Assembly: GCF_000004195.4 (NCBI RefSeq)
Contig: NC_030683.2
Coordinates: 49,985,358 to 50,049,357, forward strand
Direction: 5' to 3'
Length of the DNA stretch: 64,000 nucleotides
Origin: Xenopus tropicalis
Lineage: Eukaryota; Chordata; Amphibia; Anura; Pipidae
Both the position numbers and the translations under genes were made by a program. The notes beneath the pieces are model-generated. The model was not told the DNA's origin and did not search any database. It saw only the letters and a list, made by a program, of their open reading frames with translations. Below are positions 23,501-30,800 of the stretch, one piece after another (within the stretch, counting starts at the first letter, position 1; every line of letters starts with the position of its first letter).

Positions 23501-26500
23501 AAGAATATTAAGACATTTTCTTTAGCAAGCTGCTAAAAAGCCAACATTGTTTTTAAAAAAAACATGGACTGTTTGTGCATTTTGGTTTTGCTGGCCAACC
23601 AGTCACCCTTGGTCTATCCAGTTACACTTTGTTTACTTTATTCATCTAGAATCTCAAATTAATTCTGCATTTAAGGAAAAATTCAATTTACTTTGCTAGG
23701 GTTACAAATTAGCAATGGTGGGAAAGTGACACTGCTCTTTTTTGGTTGACCTTGCCTCTCACTTAAAACTATCTGTTCCTCTATAAATGCATTGTTAAAT
23801 GCTGGAATTCTGATAGAATTGATTGAAAGTAGCACTTTTTAGCAGAAAAATGACTTAACGGAGGATCTATTTTCCTGTCTGCTTGAATTATGTGGATACA
23901 CACTCAAGAAACCTTTGATTTACAGTTTAAGATGTTTAGTTTTGCAAATAGCTTTCACTTTTGTGATTAAGACAATTGCCGATACACCAAACCTGTTAGT
24001 CTTTTCTAAGTGCCTGTACCACATGACTAGCCATTCTTAGGGGTGAAGTTTCCCAGGGCAACCAATCAGAAATTAGATTTCAACAGTTAGAAAACCAAAG
24101 CAAAGCATCTGATTGGCTGCTGTAAGCAACATTACTGGTAATGTTTTACTCCACTTTTTACACAACATGTTAAATATACCCCTAAATGACGTGACATTCT
24201 AAATTCTGCAGTTTGGTGACTGCATCTAGAGTTATTGACATGGTGTAATGTTCTGTTTAAACGTAGCTCCACGTATATTTTTATTGAAGGGAATTAAGAT
24301 GTAATATTATTAAAGAAAAATATGTAGGTTAAGTATGCACAGAATCCAGAATATCTGGATCTCACTAAATGCCAAATTGGCTAAATAACTAAACCAAATC
24401 TGAACTGCATTTTGCATGTTCAGATTAGAGCAAATCTAAAATCTCCTATTTCTCTTCTATTTGCTCCTATTTCTTAGTTTTACTCATTTGTTAGGTTTAA
24501 TGAACTGTCTCTTTTTGTTGTTAAGGCAGAAACTAAAAGTAAAAAATGTTTTTGCTTCTCACAGGCGGATTTTCGAATAGCTGCTACTGGTGTTGTTCTT
24601 GACCTAGATAAATCCATCACAGTAGTGAAGAAGCTAAAGTTGATTGGATACCCTTGCAAAATATTCAAGAATACAGCCTTTGTCAAGGTGTGACATTTTA
24701 TTTAATGATAATTTCATCAGCCAAATAACGTTGTAAAAGAAAAAAAAAAAAAAGTTTATTTCATTCATGTCTGTATATGTAATAAGTTTTGTGGTAGAGC
24801 AAATGTATATGTTTATTTGCAGAACCATACCTATCACAAAGCAGCTTACCCTTGTCTATTACTTTCAGGGAATGTTCAGTTCCACACTTGAGGTGGCAAA
24901 GTTTGAAGGAGCCTCTGTCCGGACTGTTAGTGGTATCAGAGGACAGATTAAAAAGGCTCTGCGATCCCCTGAGGGAGCATTTCGGGCTACCTTTGAAGAC
25001 AAGCTGCTCATGAGTGGTGAGCAACGACTGTTACCATGGACTAAAATGTTTGATAATTACACTTTTCACTCTTTTTATGTACTTATTTGGACCATAAACA
25101 GAAGAAAACAAGAAACTAAATGTTTTCAGTTGTTTGTGACTTCTCGTTGCATGGAGCATTTTCCATGCAGTATTTGGTATCTAGAAGTTAGTACATAGAA
25201 AAACCTGTCATTGTGAACATTGTTTATCGGTCACGTTCCTTGTTAAATAGGATAAAATACAGAGGGATATAATACACACAAATATCTGTTGGGTGTGACA
25301 TTATAAGTCCCTTGCATGTTTTGTAAGATGTTCATCCTTGTAATGTCTTTATAAGAAATTATCCGTGGTACACACATATAATGCCAGTTTGGTTTCCAGG
25401 CCTATTTAGTTCAGCTTTGCAGAAACCACCTCAGTTTCAGGGTTCTGTTTCTTTTGAGATCTTAATAGACTTCTAATATCAGGCCCAGTAGATTTACAAC
25501 ATAGACTTTTTATTATTGCAATCCAGATGTACATAAATTCATTATCATCTATATATCTAACATAATTTCTTCATCCTAAAATGTGTTTGTCTCTTTATAG
25601 ACATTGTTTTTCTGCGTACATGGTATCCAGTTTCTGTACCAGCATTTTATAACCCTGTTACCTCCCTGCTGAAGCCAGTAGGACAAAAAGATACATGGAC
25701 TGGTATGAAAACAGTTGGACAGTTAAAGCATGAACTTGGTGTCCGTCAGAAGCCTCGAAAGGATTCTCTTTACAAGGTGTATATTTTGGCGGAATGTTTT
25801 TTTTTTTTTTTTTTTTTTTTTGTGTGTGGTTTAATATTACTGGACAAATACTTTTAGATATTGTAAGCTGATGTTGCTGAAGTTAAACCAATAAAAGCTG
25901 GATAACCTTAAAACCATGTTGCAAAATATACTGCAGTGCTTATTAATAGTTTTAATTTTGTGCGTTTTATTTTTTTACATCTGTGGTTTTATGTAATTCC
26001 CAGCACAGAGGAGAAAGCCAGCAAGTATGTATACTGAACCAACAATTTCATTCTCTTTTCCAGCCCATTAAAAGACAAGTAAGACACTTTAACCCTCTCC
26101 ACATCCCCAAAGCTCTACAGAAAGCACTCCCATTCAAGAGCAAGCCCAAATTTATGGAAAAGAAGGGTAAAGTTACAAGGGACCAGGTGCGGCCTGCTGT
26201 CATAAGAGAGCCACATGAGAGAAAGGTGGGTGTCAGTTCTTCCAGCATTCTATATACATACATATTTATAGATATGAGTTGCCATTGAAAAAATATAATA
26301 AGTTCATAAGTTGATCAATAAAAATTATATTGATCTGTCCAGTTTGCCTCAGAAAGGAAACAGATCCTTCCTGGTTGCAAAAATGCAATAGAACAAGTCT
26401 CTGGAGCTGTTGTCCCCAACCTTTTTTATTCTTAAGCCACTCTCAAATTTAAAAAGCTTTGGGGAGCAACACAAGCTGAAAAAAGTTCCTGGGATGCCAA

Positions 26501-27457
26501 ATATGGTCTGTGATTGGCTGTTTGGTAACCCCTATGTGGCTAGCAGCTTACAGAAGGCTCTGTTTGACAGTACACCTGGTTTTATGCAACCAAAACTTGA
26601 CTCCAAGCCAGGACCTGTTGTTTTAATTCAATAATTTGGCCACCTTAGATGGGCATTTTGGCAGAAGAGCCTCTTATTTGGTGATGTTGTGTATGGCCAC
26701 CTTTATAGATGGGTTATTGGCTCCTGATAAAATGTACCATTGTGTATGAATGTGATAGCGACCTTAGATAAGCTCCACTGGGAAAGTGAGTGAATGGTAT
26801 ATAATCTCTGTAAAGTACTACGGAATATGTCTGTGCTATATAAATAAAAAAAAATATGTTATGCTACTATTTATTTCTATTTATCACTTTACGTGTGGCA
26901 AACTTAGACAGTGATTCACTTGTTTGAAGTTTTGTTTAATTCCAAATAAAGACAAAAATAATTACTTGTTAATAGCTAGCTAAAGGCGAGGAAAGTATAC
27001 ATTATTAGGGTTTGATTGAAAAAGTAGGATGAAAAGTAGAGCCTTGCAGCAAAACATTTTGTTAAAATTTTGAGCTATAGATTCATTTAACATACATACA
27101 AACTAATCCATCATTCATTTGTTACCTTAAGAATTGTGATATGCAAAGGAAGCATGAGGGCAGTTATATATTAGTAAAATGTGTGCCTTTTGGGGTTTTC
27201 TCAAGTGCTAACGTTGTTTTATCCCATAGATTTCCGCTCTTCTGAATGCCCTTGGAACAGTTAATAACTACAAGAAAGCTAAGGCCAAGCAAAATCATCG
27301 GCAGCAGCGCACAAACTTCTTCCGGGACAAACAAAAAGAAGAAGAAGAAAAAATCAAAAGGCAAAAAGATGCCAAGAAGAAGCTTTTCAGAGCAATTGGA
27401 CAGAAGGAAAAGAAAAAACAAAAGTCAAGTCTTAAGGGCAGCGAAGAAACAAGATAA
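6702..27457 (+). CDS. bms1: BMS1 ribosome biogenesis GTPase, complete, 22 coding exons
   Basis: Bms1 is the nucleolar GTPase of the SSU processome that works with Rcl1 in early cleavages of pre-rRNA for the 40S subunit. Exons: 6702-6877, 7223-7413, 8464-8543, 9572-9760, 9901-10043, 10686-10807, 10921-11117, 11856-11995, 12187-12851, 12978-13079, 13906-14066, 14380-14461, 15588-15670, 16416-16601, 17734-17922, 19004-19184, 20692-20750, 24565-24687, 24869-25016, 25601-25776, 26064-26225, 27230-27457. All junctions are GT-AG and keep frame, giving 3,783 nt and 1,260 residues; human BMS1 is slightly longer (about 1,280). Seen in the protein: a basic N-terminus ([17 protein letters not shown]), P-loop GPPKVGKST at 89-97, ECGCD at 132-136, THLD at 184-187, an acidic Glu/Asp/Ser-rich linker (about 413-635), the conserved C-terminal domain ([44 protein letters not shown]) and a Lys-rich tail. 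The start is supported by homology and an in-context ATG. I recognise the family with high certainty. Exact splice choices rest on homology and frame. Confidence 0.97.
7223..7413 (+). CDS. bms1: bms1 coding exon 2 (residues 59-123)
   Basis: Carries the P-loop (G1) GPPKVGKST and the segment up to TIVSG. The acceptor TTTTAACCAG precedes it and the donor GTTAGA follows. Confidence 0.95.
8464..8543 (+). CDS. bms1: bms1 coding exon 3 (residues 123-149)
   Basis: Encodes [26 protein letters not shown], the region in place of the usual GTPase G3 motif. It lies between a strong poly-T acceptor tract and the donor GTAAGG. Confidence 0.95.
9572..9760 (+). CDS. bms1: bms1 coding exon 4 (residues 150-212)
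   Basis: Encodes [18 protein letters not shown] and the G4-like THLD motif, ending RFWTEVYQ. 63 whole codons; donor GTGAGT. Confidence 0.95.
9901..10043 (+). CDS. bms1: bms1 coding exon 5 (residues 213-260)
   Basis: Encodes [19 protein letters not shown] through SHPYILADR. The acceptor is TGTTTTCCAG and the donor GTAAGA. Confidence 0.95.
10044..10685 (+). other. bms1 intron 5
   Basis: No gene or repeat boundary is recognised. An A-run lies near 10530, and the open frames at 10074-10292 and 10476-10670 have no coding character. Confidence 0.4.
10686..10807 (+). CDS. bms1: bms1 coding exon 6 (residues 260-301)
   Basis: Encodes [19 protein letters not shown] and [20 protein letters not shown]. 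The acceptor TTTCTAATAG precedes it and the donor GTATAT follows. Confidence 0.94.
10921..11117 (+). CDS. bms1: bms1 coding exon 7 (residues 301-366)
   Basis: Encodes [20 protein letters not shown] through [21 protein letters not shown], ending QQAQQ. Donor GTAACA. Confidence 0.94.
11118..11855 (+). other. bms1 intron 7
   Basis: AT-rich sequence with no feature that I can name. Confidence 0.4.
11856..11995 (+). CDS. bms1: bms1 coding exon 8 (residues 367-413)
   Basis: Encodes [20 protein letters not shown] and [19 protein letters not shown]. The donor GTAAGT follows 11995, with the codon split 2+1. Confidence 0.92.
12187..12851 (+). CDS. bms1: bms1 coding exon 9, acidic linker (residues 413-635)
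   Basis: The largest exon, 665 nt. It begins [20 protein letters not shown], then runs as an extended Glu/Asp/Ser-rich disordered linker with [19 protein letters not shown] embedded. The acceptor ATTTTTATTAAG ending at 12186 is the only nearby AG that keeps frame with exon 8 and matches the family. The in-frame ATG upstream at 12104 is intronic. Confidence 0.93.
12978..13079 (+). CDS. bms1: bms1 coding exon 10 (residues 635-669)
   Basis: Encodes [20 protein letters not shown] and NLRKLVYGT. The acceptor TTTTGTTTAG precedes it and the donor GTATGT follows. Confidence 0.94.
13906..14066 (+). CDS. bms1: bms1 coding exon 11 (residues 669-722)
   Basis: Encodes a second acidic patch ([12 protein letters not shown]), then [16 protein letters not shown] and [17 protein letters not shown]. 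Donor GTACGT. Confidence 0.94.
14380..14461 (+). CDS. bms1: bms1 coding exon 12 (residues 723-750)
   Basis: Encodes [19 protein letters not shown] and a Glu-rich end. Short 82-nt exon; donor GTATGT. No codon-length frame of note lies in the other frames. Confidence 0.94.
15588..15670 (+). CDS. bms1: bms1 coding exon 13 (residues 750-777)
   Basis: Encodes [20 protein letters not shown] followed by an acidic SESEDEE end. The acceptor TTATTCTATAG precedes it and the donor GTATTT follows. Confidence 0.93.
16112..16261. mobile_element. MITE in bms1 intron 13, TGCA-flanked
   Basis: The ends are GGGGTCATTTATAAACA and TGTTTATAAATGAGCCCC, inverted repeats with one mismatch, flanked on both sides by TGCA (16108-16111 and 16262-16265). 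The 150-bp body contains a GCACCAGGGCAGTTACC / ATTACTGCCCAGGTG inverted pair. No coding capacity. Confidence 0.75.
16416..16601 (+). CDS. bms1: bms1 coding exon 14 (residues 778-839)
   Basis: Encodes a charged helix ([20 protein letters not shown]) and [14 protein letters not shown]. 62 whole codons; donor GTAAGC. Confidence 0.95.
17004..17462. mobile_element. T2-type TTAA MITE in bms1 intron 14
   Basis: Begins TTAAAGGAGAAGGAAAG and ends CTTTCTTTCTCCTTTAA. The outer TTAA on each side is the expected target duplication of the T2 MITE superfamily known from Xenopus. A second copy in opposite orientation is at 20816-21220: the GTGAGTGCTTATGGCTGTATTTACATG region of one is the reverse complement of the other. 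Confidence 0.8.
17466..17553. repeat. (TA)n microsatellite
   Basis: About 44 uninterrupted TA dinucleotides begin four bases after the right end of the T2 MITE. Confidence 0.95.
17734..17922 (+). CDS. bms1: bms1 coding exon 15 (residues 840-902)
   Basis: Encodes [20 protein letters not shown] then [18 protein letters not shown] and [15 protein letters not shown], the start of the conserved C-terminal domain shared with Tsr1. Donor GTATGT. Confidence 0.96.
17923..19003 (+). other. bms1 intron 15
   Basis: A T2-like left end (TTTAAAGGGGACA) is seen at about 18156, but no right end. Otherwise unremarkable, with TG/TATG-rich sequence near 18780-18950. Confidence 0.4.
19004..19184 (+). CDS. bms1: bms1 coding exon 16 (residues 903-963)
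   Basis: Encodes [40 protein letters not shown] and [15 protein letters not shown]. Donor GTAAGA. Confidence 0.96.
19517..19735 (+). mobile_element. CR1-type LINE fragment in bms1 intron 16
   Basis: On the + strand the frame from 19607 reads [20 protein letters not shown] then ISSVLARP. This matches the start of the CR1 reverse transcriptase domain, whose family consensus runs K-P-G-P-D-G-I-H-P-R-V-L. It is short and abuts a small MITE at 19761. Confidence 0.65.
19761..19874. mobile_element. Deleted copy of the TACAGGTATGGGATCC-ended MITE family
   Basis: Starts GTACATGTATGGGATCCCTT then ATCCGGAAA, and ends GGTTCCATACCTGAA. It is a short derivative (about 114 bp) of the element seen whole at 38835-39173. 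Confidence 0.7.
19875..20691 (+). other. Rest of bms1 intron 16
   Basis: No repeat boundary or gene is recognised. Confidence 0.35.
20692..20750 (+). CDS. bms1: bms1 coding exon 17 (residues 963-982)
   Basis: A short 59-nt exon encoding [19 protein letters not shown]. The acceptor TATTTCCCTCCAG precedes it and the donor GTGAGT follows. Confidence 0.95.
20816..21220. mobile_element. Second T2-type MITE, inverted relative to 17004-17462
   Basis: Begins TTAAAGGAGACGGCACGG and ends TTTCCTTCTCCTTATCTATTAA. Internal sequence (ACAGCCATAAGCACTCAC, GCACTGAGTTCTCT) is the reverse complement of the copy in intron 14. The right terminus is decayed. Confidence 0.75.
21245..22925 (-). mobile_element. CR1 LINE, 5'-truncated, in bms1 intron 17
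   Basis: On the minus strand a frame (22788-21880) reads a reverse transcriptase: [44 protein letters not shown] and the catalytic FADDTKL. A second frame (21857-21390) continues with [45 protein letters not shown] and [12 protein letters not shown]. This wording is diagnostic of the CR1 clade. One frameshift at about 21860-21890, beside a run of A on the coding strand, separates the halves. The 5' end is cut near 22925 and the 3' UTR runs to about 21245. It is antisense to bms1, inactive, and fairly young because most of the frame is still open. Confidence 0.92.
22926..24564 (+). other. Rest of bms1 intron 17
   Basis: Contains one MITE (24040-24182). The rest is AT-rich with no recognised gene. 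Confidence 0.4.
24040..24182. mobile_element. Small GGGGT-ended MITE
   Basis: Left end GGGGTGAAGTTTCCCAGGGC and right end GTTAAATATACCCC, flanked by TTA/TAA. Internal AACCAATCAGAAATTAG and CATCTGATTGGCTGCTG form an inverted pair. The same architecture is seen at 51283-51440. Confidence 0.65.
24565..24687 (+). CDS. bms1: bms1 coding exon 18 (residues 983-1023)
   Basis: Encodes [20 protein letters not shown] and [12 protein letters not shown]. It follows the LINE-bearing intron 17; donor GTGTGA. Confidence 0.95.
24869..25016 (+). CDS. bms1: bms1 coding exon 19 (residues 1024-1073)
   Basis: Encodes [20 protein letters not shown] and [20 protein letters not shown]. Donor GTGAGC. Confidence 0.96.
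25017..25600 (+). other. bms1 intron 19
   Basis: No repeat or RNA gene recognised. The open frame that continues exon 19 reads past the GTGAGC donor and is intronic. Confidence 0.4.
25601..25776 (+). CDS. bms1: bms1 coding exon 20 (residues 1073-1131)
   Basis: Encodes [20 protein letters not shown] and [19 protein letters not shown]. The acceptor TCTCTTTATAG precedes it and the donor GTGTAT follows. Confidence 0.95.
26064..26225 (+). CDS. bms1: bms1 coding exon 21 (residues 1132-1185)
   Basis: Encodes [20 protein letters not shown] and [12 protein letters not shown], one of the most conserved stretches. Donor GTGGGT. Confidence 0.95.
26226..27229 (+). other. bms1 intron 21 with a hAT MITE fragment
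   Basis: From about 26405 to 26618 there is a decayed copy of the CAGGGATCCCCAACC family (GTTGTCCCCAACCTTTTTTA, TGTGATTGGCTGTTTGGTA, AGCAGCTTACAGAAGGCTCT). At 26768-26860 there is a remnant of a SINE or L2-type tail (GTGCTATATAAATAAA). Confidence 0.6.
27230..27457 (+). CDS. bms1: bms1 terminal coding exon 22 (residues 1186-1260, stop TAA)
   Basis: Encodes [20 protein letters not shown], a Lys/Glu-rich coiled tail ([18 protein letters not shown]) and [11 protein letters not shown], ending in TAA at 27455-27457. Confidence 0.96.
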   Translation: MSALLNALGTVNNYKKAKAKQNHRQQRTNFFRDKQKEEEEKIKRQKDAKKKLFRAIGQKEKKKQKSSLKGSEETR

Positions 27458-27801
27458 CTGCTTATAACTTCATTTGTCACAGTGATGTGAAAATATGGCT
27501 GCTTTAACATCCCCTGGTTATAGACAATTTTACTGCCTTCATGTCAGTTACTGCCAATTTTATGAAGATTTTCCCAGACCCACTGCAGTACTGCAATATT
27601 TAGAAAGGATATATGTAATGCTAAAGCAGGGTATTACAAATAGGATTAAGTTTTGTTTACTAATAGAATGCTAGAAAGCAGCTCCCATCTTCAAGGTAAA
27701 TAACTTACTGTGTAACCTTCCTGTGGATAGCAGGTTGTGGAAAGAAAATTGAGAGAGGGTACCAGTACTGTGTACTATCATTTTATTTTATTTTTTTTTA
27801 T

Positions 27802-27807
27802 AATAAA
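27802..27807 (+). terminator. bms1: bms1 polyadenylation signal AATAAA
   Basis: AATAAA lies 345 bases after the stop codon in a T-rich 3' UTR. A second AATAAA occurs near 27914. Which is used cannot be told from sequence. Confidence 0.6.
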
Positions 27808-28043
27808 TACATGCAAAATACCAACTTCTGAAATCTGTGAAGAATTGTGTGTGTTACCAGTATCCTCTTTGCTAAGGGACCTGCAAACAGTTTGTACAGA
27901 ACAGAACCCTTAAATAAATTTATTTTATTATCTTCCACATGCAGTCTTTCCTGTGGTTTTATCCAGTTACTGAGCAGAATAACATATCTAATTATTTTCT
28001 TTGTGAAAGAGACTAATAAATGTTTGTGTGACAGCTCTTTATT

Positions 28044-29351
28044 ATGTTGGGTTGAAAAACCCAACTTACTGTTCAACTTCAGCTTATTCTTCCGCTTCTT
28101 CTTCTTAGCGCCCCCCATTTTCTAAATGCTACTCCACCTACAGTATTAGGGGTACAACACCCAAATTCTTAACACTTCTTTGCCATTCTCACAGTATTAA
28201 CACCATGGTCCCCAAACGTTTCACAGTTGGTCACTAGGGGACTGCAGTTTTAGTTTGCACAGTCAGTCACTATGTGACTACGTACTCAAGCTTAGAAAAA
28301 GTGGGCGGGCCGCCAAAAGCCGTTCACATTTCTTTTATTGTTTTCAGTGGGGAAATTTTAACTGAGGTTCAGAGTTTGTTTTTTTTTTTTGTTTTTTTTT
28401 TAAGAAAAGTGGGCAGAGCCACCAACAGCCAATCAGATTTTACCTATTGATTTTTAATGGGGAAATTCAACCTGCTGCCATTCTCACAGTATTAACACCA
28501 GGGTCACTAGGGGACTTCATTTTTAGGTTTTAAAAAGTGGGTGGAGCCACCAACAGCCAATCAGACTTCACCTATTGAATTTTTTGGTTTAAATTTAAAA
28601 TGCTGCCTTTCTCACACTATTTATGTCAGGGTTTCCAAACATGGTTGACTACATATTCAGGGTTAGAACAAGTGGACGGAGCCACCAACAGCCAATCCAT
28701 TTCCACCAATTAAATTTCATTGGTTTCTATTTAAACTGATGCCATTATTTAAGTATTAATTCCAGGGTTGTTAAACTTTCCAAAGTTAGTCGCTGGGTAT
28801 TTGCCGTTCAAAGTCAGAAAAAAATGGGGGGTCCCCAAACTTTGCAAAGTTGGTCACTGGGGGACTGCAGTTCAAAAAAAGAAAAAGTGGGTTGGGCCAC
28901 TAACAGCCAATCAGATTTCATCCATTGCATTTTATTGGTTATAATTTAAAATGCTGTCATTCTCAAACTTCGAATCAAGGTTAGAAAAAGTGGACGGGGC
29001 CACCAACCACCAATCACAATTTACCTATTGACTTTAATTAGTTTACATTTAAACTGCTGCCGTTCTTTAACTATTAATCCTAGGGTCCCTAAACTTTGCA
29101 GAGTTAGTCACTGGGTAACTGCAGTTCCAGGTTACAAAAAGGGGGTGGAGCCACCAACCACCAATCAGATGTCATTTGTTGACAGTGGGGAAAATTTTAC
29201 TTGCTGCCATTCAGACACTATTAATAGCAGGGTCCCCAAACTTTGCACAGTGGTTTTTACTATATAACTGTGGTCCAAGGTTAGAGAAAGTGGGCTGAGC
29301 CAACAACAGATCAGATTTCATTCAGTGACTTCACGTTTTTCAACCCAACAT
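28044..29351. mobile_element. MITE carrying a tandem array of CCAAT-containing units
   Basis: The inverted ends are ATGTTGGGTTGAAAAAC at 28044 and GTTTTTCAACCCAACAT ending at 29351. The interior is a degenerate tandem repeat, with about eight units of 100-215 bp. Each unit has, in order, AAAAGTGGGCGGAGCCACC, AACAGCCAATCAGATTTCAC, TGCTGCCATTCTCAC and TCCCCAAACTTTGCA. Units differ by up to a third, so the array is old. The target duplication is not clear. Confidence 0.8.
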
Positions 29352-30733
29352 GAAGTTTGTTCTCAAACTTCCCTTTCTAGTTGCAGTATTAGTATTTGCT
29401 ATTGCCTTATTTAGGAGTTATGGGGCATTAGTTACTTTCAAGCCTTGAACAGTGGAGGAAATCTGGATAATTCTGCCGCTATATTACTTGATGGCTCCTG
29501 AGCTTTTGTATTAGCACTTTTTGTGGCATTTGGCACTTGTGGGGCAAATCCATTATAAAAGATAGACAAATAAATCTTGCTCTAAAATGGTTTCTGATTT
29601 AGATATATACTCCTATACCTAGTGGGCCCATATTGGCAAAAACATTTATTCACTTGCACCACAACACAGATCTGGTTGTTTCATCTGATTATCAGATGAG
29701 TAACTGATCATTCCCTTTAAACATCATTACTGATATAAGTTTCTTCTGTTTTCATATCCCTTCCAATATAAAATGCTGGGCCAAGCTGCTAAATGTTATA
29801 GCAATTATAGCATTAATGTTCTGGATTAATAAATTGGACACAATTTGGCCCCGAGGTCTGAATAGAGAATATACGCCAGCAATGTTTATCTTTAAGTGAG
29901 TAATTTCGATACCTGTGAATGTACATATATTAGTGTATTTTTATATCTGTTATTTTATGTGATGTATCAATATCTACATATATATTTATATCTTTCTCTT
30001 TTTAAAGGTTACTAACTAGATAACACTGGATACGCTGAGGGTGGAAGACTATTCCAGCATACTACAATGAGTCTCAGGGAGGTACTGAGTATGATGTGCT
30101 GAACTAGTCCTCTAAACGTCTCAGAGATGAGTGTTCCAGTTATACACTATGCTGATATTTGACACAATGATCTCTAATCTTGCACAAATGTGGACTAAAT
30201 ATATATTTGTATGCTTTTTAACATTTTTATATAAGAATATTTAAGGACTGGTTGTTAGTATGCACATATGGGGTTAAATTGTTGTAATTAACCATGCTAT
30301 CACTGGAGCAGGGGAAGTTTTCTCTATCCCCACCCATTTCACTACCTTTATAACTTGCACACTAAATAGTGCACCATTAGCTTGAGAAAGGGTCCCGAAA
30401 CGTTGCTCTTTGCTTGTTTTTATGTACTTGGGCAAATAAAATACAATTTTTTCACGATTTGCATCTTCAGTGTGCTACTGGATTTTTTTGCTGCAAGCTG
30501 CTAAATGTTGGCATAAATGCTGAAAGCTGAGTGCCATTCTGCTTCCGCAACCATTGCCCTCAAAGTACACACTAAGTTTACTTTATTGAGCCTTCCCTGG
30601 TGCCAAATATAATAGCACAAGGGCTTTTTTTGGACTTTAACCAGTTATTTTATTCTACAAATGATTTTTTTATCTTAATCATTTTTAAGACACTGTTTCA
30701 TAAAGGTACAAAGCTCAGTAAACAAGGCTCGTC
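29352..30733. other. Intergenic region between bms1 and the HGSNAT-type gene
   Basis: No gene. A dispersed repeat 3' end with a hammerhead-like relic and AATAAA occupies about 30270-30490 and is listed separately. No promoter motif for the downstream gene is evident. Confidence 0.45.
30270..30490 (+). repeat. Dispersed repeat 3' end with decayed hammerhead-like core
   Basis: Contains CTTGAGAAAGGGTCCCGAAACGTTG, read here as CTTGAGA, a small GGG/CCC stem, then GAAA and CGTTG. Downstream are AAATAAAATACA, TTTTTTCACGATTTGCAT and CAGTGTGCTACTGG. The same order of parts is seen on the minus strand at 60985-61070. The core departs from CTGATGA, so it is a relic. Confidence 0.5.
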
Positions 30734-30800
30734 ATGGGGTATGGACGCTCGGGAATCCTGCTGATTGCTTTATTTGTGTCTGTTCAAGGCTCTGTCACAG
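30734..30800 (+). CDS. hgsnat: hgsnat-type exon 1: signal peptide (residues 1-23)
   Basis: Encodes MGYGRSGILLIALFVSVQGS then VT; the donor GTAAAA follows 30800. A hydrophobic core of about 12 residues after one Arg fits a cleaved signal peptide. Confidence 0.75.
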
